Source: Panax quinquefolius (lineage: Eukaryota; Streptophyta; Magnoliopsida; Apiales; Araliaceae). Taken from it: a DNA stretch of 64,000 bases. Under the pieces are notes generated by a model, which did no database searches, was not told the DNA's origin, and saw only the letters and a list, made by a program, of their open reading frames with translations. Positions 1 to 12,135 of the stretch are shown here, in pieces; within the stretch, counting starts at the first letter, position 1, and each line of letters begins with the position of its first letter. The position numbers and the translations under genes were made by a program. The stretch covers positions 56,641,899 through 56,705,898 of the forward strand of contig CM035163.1 of assembly GCA_020205615.1 (NCBI GenBank). Direction: 5' to 3'.

Positions 1-658
1 CTTGAAAAATAAAAACAATTTATGTAATGAGGTAAAAAAAAGCGGAGTTAAGCATATAATATTTATATATACTTTACCCAAGAGTATTAGAATAAATTCT
101 TATATAAAATTAATTTAATAAAGAAAAGATATTATATTTATCATAATATCTTAAAAAATAAATAAATTCTTAATTGAATTTATGATAATGAGGTAAGAGA
201 TATTATATTATAATATCTTTGGGTATGTAAATAATTGTATTTACATAAGAAATTATGTATAGCATATTTATTTTACAATTATAAAATAAATACGTAATTT
301 GAGTATGTTATGTTATATTTTATATAATTTATATATCAAAGATGAGTTATGTAAATTATATGATTCCAAGAGGGTAAAATAAATTAAGAAGATTTATGTA
401 GTAACTTATTTGATTATATTAAGTTACTAAGGTTGGGTAATTAAATTAATTAACAAGAGCATTAAAAGAATAATTCATTTAATTAGTTAATTAAGCTAAA
501 TTGATTAATTTCTTAAGTGCCCTTGCCTTTATTTGCAAGCTTGGTGACCAAGTTGGGCGTTATTTATCTTTCTCCTCCCTTCTTGTTGCCGTGAGTGGGA
601 GGAAGAGAGAGGAGAGCAAGGAAGTTTAACTATAAAATACAAGTCTCAGCCTTCTCAG
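1..658 (+). repeat. Degenerate LTR-like repeat, 5' part (interrupted)
   Basis: Very AT-rich sequence with no supportable coding frame. Near its right end there is a polypurine-rich stretch followed by a TATA-like motif (TATAAAATAC, 631-640). The sequence resumes after the retrotransposon at 5972. The rejoined piece (TATA, leader, then AAGGAG followed by GTAAT) resembles the piece around 6660-6890, which has GAGCAAGGA, TATAAAG and AAGGAAG followed by GTAAT. I infer that both are promoter and leader parts of an old LTR family. No gene is supported here. Confidence 0.4.
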
Positions 659-1020
659 TGTAAGGTTTCTACTTAATAACATGGGGGTTAGCTTTGTCTT
701 TTCTTTTTCTTAGTTAGGGTCATTTTAGTATTTTGCTCCAGCATTCCTTCACTAGTTTGTTACACTCAATTGCTGAGCTGTAGGAGTCCACGTGCTTTCG
801 TTCCTTCTAGATTTGGAGCTGAGCATGCTATAGGTATGGAGACAATTGCTCACTTGAGGAGATGAATAAAATTAAATTGTTTTCTTGCTCCCTACTCTCT
901 CTGAAATCTCTCTCCCTCTTTCTCTGCTATCTGCATTTCTGTGTTACTTTCTCTTAAATTCCATTCTGACACTCACTTACTCACAATCACATCACCGGAG
1001 AAGCCCACTGATTCCTTACA
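659..1020 (+). repeat. 5' LTR of Reina-type element
   Basis: Starts TGTAAGGTTTCTAC and ends GATTCCTTACA. It matches 5611-5971 almost end to end and is followed directly by the primer-binding site. Confidence 0.93.
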
Positions 1021-1023
1021 AAT

Positions 1024-1035
1024 TGGTATCAAAGC
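1024..1035 (+). other. Primer-binding site (initiator tRNA-Met type)
   Basis: TGGTATCAAAGC three bases after the LTR end. It differs by one base from the usual plant PBS TGGTATCAGAGC, complementary to the 3' end of initiator tRNA-Met. Confidence 0.85.
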
Positions 1036-1052
1036 CCACTTTCCTGAAATTC

Positions 1053-2100
1053 ATGGCCACCAACAACCAAAGGTTGAGCAATCTGGAGAATCAGGCTCAA
1101 GAGCAACACGGTACTATGCATCGATGCAAACCCAGCTGGGTGTATTAACTTCAATGCAACAAGGACTAGATGAAAAGATGGAGATGATGATGCAGAACTT
1201 TGAAGCACTTATGGGAATACAGAGACAATAGAAGGATGCGACTCAAACAGGTCATACGGAGCCTTCTACGAACTCTGTACTAGGTCCATTTGATCAACAT
1301 GCTAAGTTGGATAAATTTGATAGTATTTTTTGAACTATTAAATTTGAATTCCCAAAATTCATGGGGGAAAATCCCAGATCCTGGATAAGGAAATGCAACA
1401 AGTTGTTCTCCCACCACTTGGTACCTGATTCCCAGAAGGTTTACTTAGCAACAATGAGTTTTGAAGGGGAGGCTGAGGCATGGTACTCAAGTTATGTTCA
1501 GGAGGGACAAGAGTTATCTTGGGAATGCTTAAAAGAGGAGATAGTGGCTCGGTTCAATCCTGAGTCCAGTGATAATCCTATTGGGGAGCTAAAGAAGTTG
1601 CAACAGTTGGGGACAGTAGATGAATAAAGGAAAAAATTTGAAGAACTGAGGGGTTGGGCATTAAGTAGGAATCCTACTCTTAATGAAGAGTTCTTCATGG
1701 ATTGTTTTATGGGAGGTTTGAGGCTGGAAATACAATTAGGGGTGCAGGAGCTGAAGCCTAAAAGTCTAAAGGAATTCATAAGACTATCAAGGGTAGAGGA
1801 AGCTAAACTGGACGCCTAGCTTAAGAGAAGTAAGATGGTCAATAAACATGTAGCTAGTCCAGGTATGCATTCACATGGATATACACCACAGAGCAGACCA
1901 GTAGTTCATAACACCACTGACTCTGTGAGATCCATACCAGTAAGAGGATTAACCAGAGATCAAATCAATGAAAAGAGAAGGAAGGGATTATGTTTTTCCT
2001 GTGATGAACCTTATAGCAGGGAACACATTTGCAAGAGACCCCACTTGTTTATGATAATACCTTCGGCCCCCGCAGAAGTAATTGAAGAAGAGTGTTGTAT
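1053..2100 (+). pseudogene. gag: gag pseudogene of Reina-type element
   Basis: The likely start is ATG at 1053 (MATNNQRL), soon after the PBS. The frame shifts near 1100-1140 into one reading LTSMQQGLDEKMEMMMQNFE and stops at 1229. The retrotransposon capsid domain is clear at 1361-1627 (WIRKCNKLF, then EGEAEAWY, then WECLKEEIVARF), and ends at a TAA where the family continues. The frame reads on from there to about 1818 (MGGLRLEIQLGVQEL) before another stop. A CCHC-like zinc-knuckle region follows in the frame starting at 1835 (GLCFSCDEPYSREHICK). In the family this protein forms the virus-like particle and packages RNA. The many breaks mean no functional Gag. Confidence 0.85.
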
Positions 2101-2600
2101 AGAAGAAGAACTAGAAGGTAATCTACTCACAACTGGTGAAGAAGAACCACAAATCACTCTCTATGCCTTATCATGGCACAACACTAACAATACCATCAGA
2201 TTGCTGGGAATGGCCAATGGGAAATTTATAAGAATTTTGGTGGATAGTGGTAGCACCAACAACTTTTTGGATCCTCAAGCAGCAAAAAGGATCAAAACTA
2301 ATTTGCTAAATACAAATTTTGTATCAGTCACAGTCGCGGATGGTTTTAAGGTGGAAAGCCATTAACATTGCCCCAACTTATAATGGACTATTCAAGGGGA
2401 GGAGTTCCACACTGAGTTTAGGATACTGTCTTTGAGGGGGTATTGATGTAGTGCTTGGTGTGCAGTGGTTGAAGTTGTTTGATGCAGTAACTTTTGACTT
2501 GCACAACTTACACTTAACTCTATCTAAGGCTGGAAAAACTATATTAGTACAAGGGGAATCTAACAAAGTGTCTCCATCCATCCAACTAATGAATTCAGGA
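2101..2600 (+). pseudogene. Aspartic protease segment of Reina-type pol, broken
   Basis: The frame that contains the zinc knuckle continues into a retropepsin-like segment with the catalytic signature LVDSGSTNNFL at about residues 133-143 of the frame starting at 1835, preceded by a hydrophobic strand (GKFIRI). It stops at 2364 just after SVTVADGFKV. Beyond this, frames are disrupted (GGVPH, then a stop), although the remainder of the domain is recognisable at low quality up to about 2600. In the family the protease matures Gag-Pol. Here it is split from RT by several stops. Confidence 0.75.
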
Positions 2601-4080
2601 TAATTTCAAAGAGTGGTGAATTGGGCTACCCATGGCTATTTTGGTTACTTATTTGGAATGTGTCAGTCAAATGAAGATACTACCAATCACAAGAACTTGA
2701 ACTCTGACCTGAATCCAGAGGAGAGTAGGATGCTAGAAGAACTTCTGCAAAAATTCTCAGAAATCTTCCAGGAGCCAAAAGGGGTCCCCTAACCAGATGT
2801 AAAGACCACCACATCAAATTAAAGGAGGGCAGCCAACCCATGAATCTCAGGTCGTATAGATACCCTCATGTGTAGAAAGAAGAAATAGAAAAAATAGTTC
2901 AAGAAATGTTGCAAAATGGTATTATCCAACCTAGTAATAGCCCTTATGCCTTTCCAGTATTGCTAGTGAAGAAGCAAGATGGAACATGGAGGCTTTGTGT
3001 AGATTATAGGGCATTGAACAACCAGACTGTTAAAGATAAGTTCCCAATTCCAGCTATTGATGAGTTGTTGGATGAGTTACATGGTTCACAATGGTTCTCT
3101 AAACTGAATCTGAGGTCAGGATATCATCAAATCATGGTGAGGAATGAAGACATACAAAAGAATGCTTTTAGGACCCACTGTGGCCACTTTAAATTCTTGG
3201 TCATGCCATTTGGACTCACCAATGCACCTGCTACATTCCAATCCTTGATGAATGAGGTATTCCAACCTTATTTGAGGAAATTCGTATTGGTTTTCTTTGA
3301 TGATATTTTGGTCTACAGCAAGACATTCTCCGAACATTTAGCACACCTGCAATTAGTGCTACAGTCCCTAAAGGATCATTGCTTATTTGCCAAAAGAAGC
3401 AAGTGCATGTTTGGAACTAGACAGGTCTAGTACTTGGGTCATATCATTAACTTGGAGGGAGTTTCAACTGACAAAGAGAAAATAGAATGCATGCTACAAT
3501 GGCCCATTCCTACAAACCTAAAAGGGTTAAGAGGATTCTTGGGGTTGACTAGGTATTATAGGAAGTTTGTAAGATATTATGGGGTCATCAGTAGACCATT
3601 AACAGATTTGCTCAAGAAAGATAACTTTACCTGCAATGACAAGGCCACAGAAGCCTTCCATGATCTCAAAAGGGCAATGACTCAGGCACCAGTATTAGCC
3701 ATGCCAAACTTTAAGGAACCTTTTGTGTTAGAGACTGATGCCTCCCATTATGGTATTGGTACAGTACTGTTGTAACAAAATAGACCAATTGCCTACCTTA
3801 GCAAGGCAATTCCTAACCAACATTTGGGTCTGTCCACCTACAAAAAAGAATTGATGGCAGTGTTGTTTGCTGTTAACAAGTGGAGACACTATCTTCTATG
3901 GAATAAGGTGTATATCAGAACTGACCATCAAAGCCTCAAGTACCTGCTGGATCAGAGGGTAACCACCACCAATCAACAGAAATGGGTCACTAAGCTAATG
4001 GGACTGGACTATGAAATATCATACAAAAAGGGTAAGGAGAATGTGGTGGCTGACAGCCTCTCAAGAGTAGTAGAAAGCTT
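2601..4080 (+). pseudogene. Reverse transcriptase and RNase H of Reina-type pol
   Basis: RT is open at 2906-3430: [20 protein letters not shown], then [13 protein letters not shown], then the catalytic box [10 protein letters not shown] (the YxDD motif with F in first position, both aspartates kept). A TAG at 3428 interrupts it before YLGHII. The thumb and connection continue at 3434-3775 ([15 protein letters not shown]), reaching the RNase H start [15 protein letters not shown] at 3773 breaks the domain, which continues through ELMAVLFAVNKWRHYL, RTDHQSLKYLLDQR and ENVVADSLSR to about 4068. The order and motifs are standard Ty3/gypsy. The stops at 3428 and 3773 make the polyprotein non-functional. 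Confidence 0.92.
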
Positions 4081-5581
4081 TGAACCCCATATACCTATAG
4101 AAATCCCAACTGAAGAGCTTAATCAGTGCCAAATGATAACTGAGGTGGTGCCAACATGGATTCAAGAGGTGGCTCATTCCTGGGAAGAGGATGCTGGGTT
4201 AAGAGACATCATTGCTCAACTGCAGGTCAAACCAGATTCCTTGCCAGGTTATACCTTCCGAAATGGTAAACTCAAATTCCAAGACAAACTAATAGTTGGT
4301 CCTGACATGCAACTAAGGAAGAAGTTTCTCAATGAATTTCATAATTCTCCCATAAGTGGACACTCAGGTATCAGGGGTACTTATGAGAGAATAAGTAAAT
4401 TCTTTTGGTGGTCCACTATGAGACAAGATGTGATCACATTTGTTAGAGAATGTGACACATGTCAGCAACAGAAACATGAGACCCTAGCTAGCCCAGGATT
4501 GTTACAACCCCTTCCTGTCCCACACAAGCCATGGACTGATCTATCTATGGATTTCATAGAAGGACTACCCACATCCACAGGTCTGACTGTGATTTGGGTC
4601 ATCGTGGATAGGTTCACCAAATATGCTCATTTCATTGCTTTGAAACACCCTTTTTTAGCAGCACAACTGGCTCATACCTATGTCTCGCAAGTGTACAAGC
4701 TTCATGGAATGCTGACCACTATAGTTTCTGATAGAGACAAGGTATTCTTGAGTTTGTTCTGGCAATCCTTATTCAAAATAATGGGTACTAAGTTGCAGAT
4801 GAGTACAACCTATCACCCCCAGTCAGATGGACAAACTGAAAGGGTGAATCAGGTACTTGAATGCTTCCTTCGGTGCATGACTACTCAAGAACCACACAAC
4901 TGGGTGTCATGGCTACCTGTTGCTGAATGGTTGTACAATACTCACTTCCATGTGGGCCTAAAAACATCACCATTTGAGGCTTTATATGGGTACCAACCAC
5001 CTCATCTCAACTTCCACCAGTTTGGGCAAGTCTTAGATTTAACAGTGAAGCAATTCTGCAAGGAGAGGGCAAAATTTATGCAGATGCTGAGACACCAGTT
5101 ACTGGCAGCACAATCCAGAATTAAAACTTATGCCGATAAGAATAGAACTGAGAGAACTTTTGAACCTGGTGATCAGATATATCTAAAGGTGAGACCATAT
5201 AAGTAGCTGACCATAAGGCACTTCAACTATGGAAAATTAGCTCCCAAGTACTGTGGTCCTTTTATAGTAGAACAGAAGGTGGGAGCAGTGGCATACAAAC
5301 TTAAGCTACCAGAACAAGTTAAGATGCATCCAACCTTTCACGTGTCCTTGCTTAAAAAGAAATTGGGTGCCCAATGCACTGCTTCTCCTATATTACCTCC
5401 AATGAACTCAGAAGGGTATTTTTTAGTGGAACCAGTCGCCATACTTAATAGACGATTGATTAAGCTAAACAATGCTCCCGTGGTAGAAGTGCTTGTTCAG
5501 TGGGCTGATACCTTACCAGCCGAAGCCACATGGGAAAACTGGGAGCAGCTTCACCAGAAGTTTCCTCACTTTCACCCTTGA
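4081..5581 (+). pseudogene. Integrase and chromodomain of Reina-type pol
   Basis: Open from before 4081 to 5206 in the frame beginning at 3824. The HHCC zinc finger is seen as FHNSPISGHSG then CDTCQQQKH. The catalytic core follows: first aspartate in LSMDFIEGLP, second in IVSDRDKVFL, and glutamate in DGQTERVNQ, so the D,D35E triad is intact. After a TAG at 5204 the frame continues into the C-terminal region (GPFIVEQKVGAVAYKLKLP, HPTFHVSLLKKKLG) and a chromodomain at roughly 5420-5578 (EPVAILNRRLI, VLVQWADTLPAEATWENW). In chromoviruses this domain is thought to direct integration to particular chromatin. The chromodomain makes this a chromovirus, and its short linker suits Reina. Confidence 0.92.
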
Positions 5582-5597
5582 CGACAAGGGCCATTTT

Positions 5598-5609
5598 AAG
5601 GGGAAGGGA
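5598..5609 (+). other. Polypurine tract of Reina-type element
   Basis: AAGGGGAAGGGA, one base before the 3' LTR, where the plus-strand primer of reverse transcription is expected. Confidence 0.85.
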
Positions 5610-5610
5610 T

Positions 5611-5971
5611 TGTAAGGTTTCTACTTAATAGCACGGGGGTTAGCTTTGTCTTTTTTTTACTTAGTTAGGGTCATTTTAGTATTTTGCTCCAGCATTCCTT
5701 CACTAGTTTGTTACGCATAATTGCTGAGCTGTAGGAGTCCATGTGCTTTCGTTCCTTCTAGATTTGGAGCTGAGCATGCTATAGGTATGGAGACAATTGC
5801 TCACTTGAGGAGAGGAATAAAATTAAATTGCTTTCTTGCTCCCTACTCTCTCTAAAATCTCTCTCCCTCTTTCTCTGCTATCTGCATTTCTGTGTTAGTT
5901 TCTCTTAAATTCTATTCTGACACTCACTTACTCACAATCACATCACTAAAGAAGCCCACTGATTCCTTACA
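5611..5971 (+). repeat. 3' LTR of Reina-type element
   Basis: TGTAAGGTTTCTAC to GATTCCTTACA. Near-identical to 659-1020 with scattered substitutions and one length difference. Confidence 0.93.
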
Positions 5972-8145
5972 TCAGATTCTTCATTCTTGCAAGAGTAAAC
6001 CAATTTCTCTTCTTCTCAAAATCATATAAGTTCCATTAAAATCGCAAAGAAGCTGAGATAACAATTGGAGAATAAGAAGAATAGCGATGGCGAGAAAGTT
6101 TAACTCGAGGAGGTAATTTTTGTTCTCTTACTATGTTCTTTTAATTAGAAATAAATATTGAATAGTAATTAGCTAGACTTGGTCTATGAATTGTATAATG
6201 GATTTCACTGAGATATCCGGATCTAGGGATTCTTAAAGAACTTTGAAACTGAGCTCTTAAGATAATGTTCACAAACTAAATGATATATTGTATAGTTTAT
6301 GAGAAAATCAAAAGAATGCAAATTTTGAAGAATGGATAAACTAGTTAGATTACTAATTACTTGATTTTGCTTAATTTTGACTATGTATTGGACTGTTATG
6401 GGGCTGAATTAGAGCAAAGGAGCTAGTTGTTGTTGTGTGGAGGAATAAGGGAGGAAATTTATGTGTTTAACAATCCCTTGAAACCTATGAACCCTTATCT
6501 TAAAATCTAATGAACACATGATGTTTGTTAAAAGTCTTCTTAGGGGCTGTTTTAATTAAAAGACTGAAATTAAGCAAAGTAAGGCCAAAAAATAAAAAAA
6601 CTGGAGCTGGCTTAATTAGATTAGCAACTGTGGAGACCAAAAACATTATGTAAAGAGCAAGGACTTTATTTGCTTATCAAGTTTTAGATCTCTATAAAGC
6701 CTTGGCTCTTCTCTTCTCTCTAAAAACTTTCCTAGGCCCCGATCACTTCCCTCTTCCACCCCTGTTGTGCCATCCAAGTCCACCCAAGCTCTTTCTTCCC
6801 AATTTGAAATTCCATTCTAAGATCAGATACTCAAGAAAGTGTAGCCAAGAATCAAACACTAAAACCAAGCAAGGAAGGTAATCAAATTATCTTTATTATA
6901 GTACTATAAAGTTAGTTAGTTGATAAAGCAAAAACAGTTAATAACTCATGTGGCTAAATTAATTTAACTGTAAGATGGGCTATGATCATTTGGATTATCA
7001 ATGGAAATTGAAATAGATATATTGCATATTGATATATTACAAAAGAAAACTTTGAACTAGTTTATGTAATAGCTATATACATGTACGGTTTCTTTGTGTA
7101 TTGGTTATTGTGGACTGAAGTTAGAGCCAACGAGTATAGTATTGGTTGTGCGGAGTAATAAGGGGAACAAATTGGGTTAGAACATAATCGAATAGCTATG
7201 AAATCTGCATTTTGAAATAACGTTCACCACGTGTTCGTTAAAAGTCTTCTAAGGACTGTTTTTGTTAAAAATGAAGAATTAAGCAAAGTCGAGGCTAAGG
7301 CTACGTAGGTATACACTATTTTAATTAATTAAATAGATTTGACAAGTTAAACTAAGTTTAAAAACTGTCTTGTGATAGATGAAACAAATGAAGTTTGGGT
7401 GAAGATTAGTGTGTCAAGCTGCTTTGGGTTAACTGTTTCGGCTAGTTAGACTTGCTGGAAAACTATAATTTTCTGGGGACTTGTAGTGTGCAATCTCAGC
7501 TATCCATAGCCTCTGGAAAGGACTCGTTCTGAGTTCGGACGGTTGAGTTATGACATGCCAAAATGGGTGCGTCGAATTTGTCCAAAATTTGGAAGTCAAA
7601 TTCGAACCTGTCCCTTGCACGAATTTTCTAGAATTCTGTGTTTCAAATTTTGAAATGGTTAATGAATGAAAGTTGTAGCCTCAAAAGTTAGCTTCACGTG
7701 GCCTCAAGAATCGCTTTAAAATGTTAAGAAACGAAGGAGTTATGACCATTTTAGGAAAGGAGGGTCGTGCAGTCTAAAAACAGAACATTCTGTCCACTTA
7801 GAGCAGATTTTTGTTTTGTTCGGTTTGGAATTTGGATTTGTGATCTGATGAGAAGTTGTAGTCCTGGAATTTAGCTTCGCGTGGGCTCAAGAATCGTTAA
7901 AAATGTTTTAAAACGAAAATGTTATGACTGTTTTAGCGAGAGAGGGTAAAGCTGAAACGAAATTAAATTTTTTTTTGAACATCTACTTTTGGCGCAATGT
8001 TTGGGCTGTCTATCGAACCCAGAATGGGTATTTAATATTTTTCAAAATAGTCTCATACAATACGGAAAACGTATTAAAATTTGAGAACGATCTGATAAGC
8101 AAGCAAAGCATAAGAAGATTGCAAAGTGGCTAGGTCGTTAAGATT
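5972..8145 (+). repeat. Two related degenerate LTR-like remnants, no gene
   Basis: No coding frame is supported. 5972-6590 continues the repeat broken at 658. A second piece from about 6590 has a TATA box in CTCTATAAAGCC (about 6691-6702), a pyrimidine-rich leader, and then AAGGAAG followed by GTAATC near 6870. Parts of 6360-6585 and 7095-7310 are diverged copies of one another: both have a GGAGGAATAAGG-like or GGAGTAATAAGG-like segment, and both later have GTTAAAAGTCTTCT followed by GGACTGTTTT-like sequence. The TATA, short leader, splice-donor-like arrangement suggests LTR promoter and leader regions. 7400-8145 has no recognised content and joins a Tekay LTR at 8146. Confidence 0.4.
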
Positions 8146-10533
8146 GCAATCCATTAGAAGAGTCAAGTAGATCATAATATCTACTATCTTCTATGATTTA
8201 AAATATTTTCATCAATTTTTTATCGCTGAGACTCAGCTTAATAAATAAACCACATCATCGAGTCATCCCTGCACTACGGGCCAAGGATATTCATTAAATC
8301 ATCAATGGCCATGACTATACCGAATAATTCCTGGTCATAATCATACCAAAAGCATTCATCAATGCACTTTCACAGAGCATCGAGGACTTTTACCACATCA
8401 TTTATAACATTACAGGTCATGATTATACCGAATAATCCCTGGTCATAATCATACCAAGTTCATCTATGCACGTAAGCCAAAGATGACTTTCATCACAATA
8501 TAAGCATGAGGATGATGGCAATGACATAATAATTCAATAAAACAAGTTCAAAAATAAATTTTAAAGATTTATAAGTTAATTTATCGTCCAAATTGTCAAC
8601 ATGATACTGCTTTGTGGAATAAAATTCAAGAATGCTCAAAAGAATATTTCCATGAAAAGATACCGGATGAAGCACAAATATCCAGGATATTCTACTAATT
8701 TCATGGAGTATAGAAGCCAAAACTTTAACCAAATGAGTATCATAGAATATATGAAGCTGTAAATGAATTTTCACCCGCCATACGGTAATCCATGTAGATA
8801 GATCATTTCCACAATTTAATAAGGAATGAATACGAAGGATCATTCACCATGCATGTGATAATCCACATAGACAGGTTATTCCAACAGAATAATAAAGAAT
8901 GGAACCAGTCGTGCGTGTAATCGGCATGTACGACGGATATTCCAACAAAATAATAAAGAATGGAATAATGAAGAATTCACCATTCATGCGATAAAATCTT
9001 GCATGCATAAAAGTTATTCAACAGTAATAATAAAGAATGGAACCGGTCTAGCGTAATCACTGTATGTAGGATATTCCAACGAGAATAATAAAGAATGGAA
9101 TAATGAAGAATTTCACCATGTATACGGCAGCCCATTATAATAAAGTTATTCCAACATAATAATAAAGAATGGAATAACAGAAGCTCTCTTCATGAATACG
9201 AAAGAAATAATACCCCTTACCTTAAAAAGAAACTGGATACTGGAGTTGAGAGGTAGCAGACTTCTCTTCTTCTTTCTTTCTATAATTTCTCACTATAATA
9301 ATTGCTCTATAGCTTTAGTGAATTGGTGAGAAATGAAGGAAGAATGAGCTTCTATTTATAGGAAAATATAGTTTCAATAATTGCACATTTTGGGGCTCAA
9401 AATATTACAATACAATACCTTCAACTTTTTTTTCATTTTTAATTTAGTCCTGCAAGTATTATCAAACTTGCATCACCTCCCCTAATAGTAAATAATGTGA
9501 ATCAATAGTTTAATCATGTTAATCAATAGCTATAATCATGTGAAAATACGAATTACAGTATAATACCTCCATCTTTACCTCCATTTTTAACTTAGTCATG
9601 CAAGTATTATTAATCTTGCACTAACTCCCCTAATAGTACAAGAATGTGAATCAATAGTACACACATGTGAACACATAGTTATAATCATGTGAATTAATAG
9701 CAATTAATTGCTCATTTATCCGATTAATTACCCGACTGGTTAGTATAACTTCCAGACATCAATTAATATCGAAATAAATGTCAATTTCCACTAACACTAA
9801 TAATTCCAACACAATGGAACTATCAATTTCATCTTTAATCAACACAAACTTATTCATCATTAATATTATAACTCACGATATTTAACAACCGTGTCGCTCC
9901 CGGAAAGAGGGGCTTTTCGATAAGGATTTCTCCTTATTGGCGCCGCAATTAGATGACCAAACCTCTCATTGTGAGAACTTCTGAATAATCGTAAATATTG
10001 CAATTTAATAATATGAATAACTTTGTCGTCTCAATTATTGATTTAATAATATATCATATAAATGCGGATGATCTTTGTGATAATAATTGAATCAATAATA
10101 GAGAGATATGATGCAACAATTCACCATGTAATAATAAGCGAGTATAAGCGAGTGACTTCTCACGTAAACATCAATAATCAATACCGTGTGCTACTATGCA
10201 ACCACGCCAGACATCTTTGTACTTTACTACTAGGGTAGTTCAACGGTTTAACGGTAAAACTTCCTGTAGTTATTTTTAAAAAGATAATTATGTCATTTTC
10301 TAACTACGATAATACTTTCGTTGTGGGGTCCACCAATGATTGTGTCGTCGTACGAATATTCCCTATTAAAATAAATATTCCCCGACCAATCGAATATTAT
10401 ATAACCACTTGCTTACTTTACAAAATTTGTAAATATTACCCACAACTATAACATTATATCAAATCCACACCATAATATTCAAAAATATATTTTGAAAAAA
10501 TTATTTTTTATTCATAAAAGTTGGGGTCTTACA
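8146..10533 (-). repeat. Truncated Tekay-family LTR (solo fragment)
   Basis: From GCAATCCATTAGAAGAG to the terminus GGGGTCTTACA this matches the LTRs at 13831-16736 and 20197-23170. It lacks about the first 430 bp of the plus-strand left end, so it is truncated rather than a clean solo LTR. Orientation is minus, since the TGTAAGACCCC end is at the right. It carries about five copies of the hairpin-containing tandem unit (8880-9180), and a promoter-like TTCTATTTATAGG sequence near 9350. A frame at 8493-8843 (minus) is the LTR-internal ORF shared with other copies. Confidence 0.88.
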
Positions 10534-12120
10534 TTTTGTTTTTAATTTGTCTCATCTTGTTTAGCGCGCATGCACACATATATATAAAATACGCGTCATA
10601 TTAATTAACATGTGAGGCATGTTTTCATAAAATAATATATATATATATATATATAGTATAAGCATGCACATATAGAATACTATATTCTACCCAGATTGAT
10701 TATTGACTTTTATTCTAGTTTAGTTTACTGAGCCACCAAGTGAATCAAAAGGTCAAAGCCTAGGGGTGCAAGAATTAATATTTAAATATAACTATTACAT
10801 TTAAACCCGGGCTCCATTACAAATGAGTCTTCAAGCGCTCCTTGCTCCTTGATCTCTAATTCTTCAAAATTAATTTTAACTATACCTATTACAAAACTAT
10901 TTAAAATAAATAGAAACCTTGATCAGCAGTCAAGGGGAAGTACATTGGAGGGAGTTAGAATTTATATTAAGAAAAATTAGAGAAGACGAGGTACGCAAAT
11001 CCCATTTAATAAAACCCATACATTCATGCATCCAACTAAAATAAAATTCAATCACATTGGTCAATAGTCCATAATCAATCCCATTTATTATCATACACAT
11101 CACCATATGCATCAATAAATAAATTCATTTCATGAATAATAAACATTTAATATATATATTGATATCATTTAATGGAAAAAATTAGTTAGCATAAAATCTA
11201 ATTTTGAATCAAAATAAACTCCTTTATTTTATTCCAAATTTAAATTAAAATAAACCTCTTTTATTTTAATTTATCCAATTTTGAATAAAATAAACTATTT
11301 TATTTTAATCAAAATCTTTAATCAAAATAAACTCATTTATTTTAATTAATTATGAAATCCAATTCCAAGTTAAAAAAAACTCCTTTATTAAAGGAAACAT
11401 GATTCTCTTTTCTATTCACAAATAAACTCCTTTATTTTAAATAATATGAAATCTTATTCCATATATAAATAAACTCCTTTATTTAAGGAAACACATATTC
11501 TCTTTCCTATTCACAAATAAACTCCTTTATTGGAATAATATGAAATCTTATTTCTTATCTAAATAAACTCATTTATTTAAGGAAACATGAAATCCAATTT
11601 CAACTCCAATTAGTTATCATGGAATCCAATTCCAACTCTAATTAGTTAGCATGAAATCTAATTTTAAAATTAAAATAAACTTTTTAATTTAAGATTAAAA
11701 TAAACTTTTATTTTAGGATTAAAATAAAATTTTATTTTAATTATAAAATAATTAAGAATAATATATATAAATCGAAATCACTTAATATATATAATATATA
11801 ATCATATAATGGTTATGATTACTTTTGTTATACCTGATAACTTCGTTAATCATATCACGCGAAATAGGCCATGCCATGTTACTTAATATATATATCCTGC
11901 ATTCCTGTATAATATCTTAGTGATTCACATGTCCTTTTAACATCTAAGTGAAGCACGTGAATCCTGATAAGGCCAGCAAATACGCAGCTCATACACGCAA
12001 AGTACGTTTTGTGATTTTTTTAAATAAATTTTATACAATAAATTATGCCTAAAAAATTTGTTCTAAACACATATCAATATACATATCAAATTAAAATAAT
12101 TAATAATTCGCATAAAGGTT
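10534..12120. other. AT-rich non-coding stretch, probably internal part of a decayed element
   Basis: No coding frame is supported. It contains an (AT)n tract near 10628-10656 and a long run of degenerate repeats at 11200-11760. It lies on the internal side of the minus-strand PBS and LTR at 12121-13114, so it may be the non-coding body of that element. No second LTR of that family was found. Confidence 0.35.
11200..11760. repeat. Degenerate tandem repeat of AAATAAACTCCTTTATT units
   Basis: The motif AATAAACTCCTTTATTTTA and close variants recur about a dozen times at irregular spacing, mixed with AAACATGAAATC(C/T)AATT segments that also repeat. It is nearly free of G and C and has no coding frame. 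Confidence 0.7.
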
Positions 12121-12134
12121 TGGCTCTGATACCA
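12121..12134 (-). other. Primer-binding site of a minus-strand LTR element
   Basis: TGGCTCTGATACCA on the plus strand, so TGGTATCAGAGCCA on the minus strand. This is an exact initiator tRNA-Met-type PBS, one base from the LTR terminus TGTTAGG at 12136. Confidence 0.8.
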
Positions 12135-12135
12135 C

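Larger units (their letters stand above)
659..5971 (+). mobile_element. Reina-type chromovirus (Ty3/gypsy), complete but mutated
   Basis: A 5.3 kb LTR retrotransposon with LTRs of about 360 bp starting TGTAAGG and ending TTACA. It has a tRNA-Met-type PBS, gag, protease, RT, RNase H, integrase, a C-terminal chromodomain and a PPT. The short LTRs, small size and C-terminal chromodomain fit the Reina lineage. The flanks share TCAG (655-658 and 5972-5975), a plausible target-site duplication. By eye the two LTRs differ at roughly 15-20 sites, so the insertion is moderately old. At least six stops or frameshifts interrupt gag-pol, so it is non-autonomous. It sits inside an older LTR-like repeat. 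Confidence 0.92.

Noticed and set aside
6087..6112. A first exon reading MARKFNSR followed by a GTAATT donor, with a TATA box at 631, as a host gene disrupted by the Reina-type element
   Set aside because: The same layout (GAGCAAGGA, TATA, leader, AAGG then GTAAT) recurs at about 6660-6890 in related repeat DNA, so this looks like an LTR promoter and leader, not a gene.
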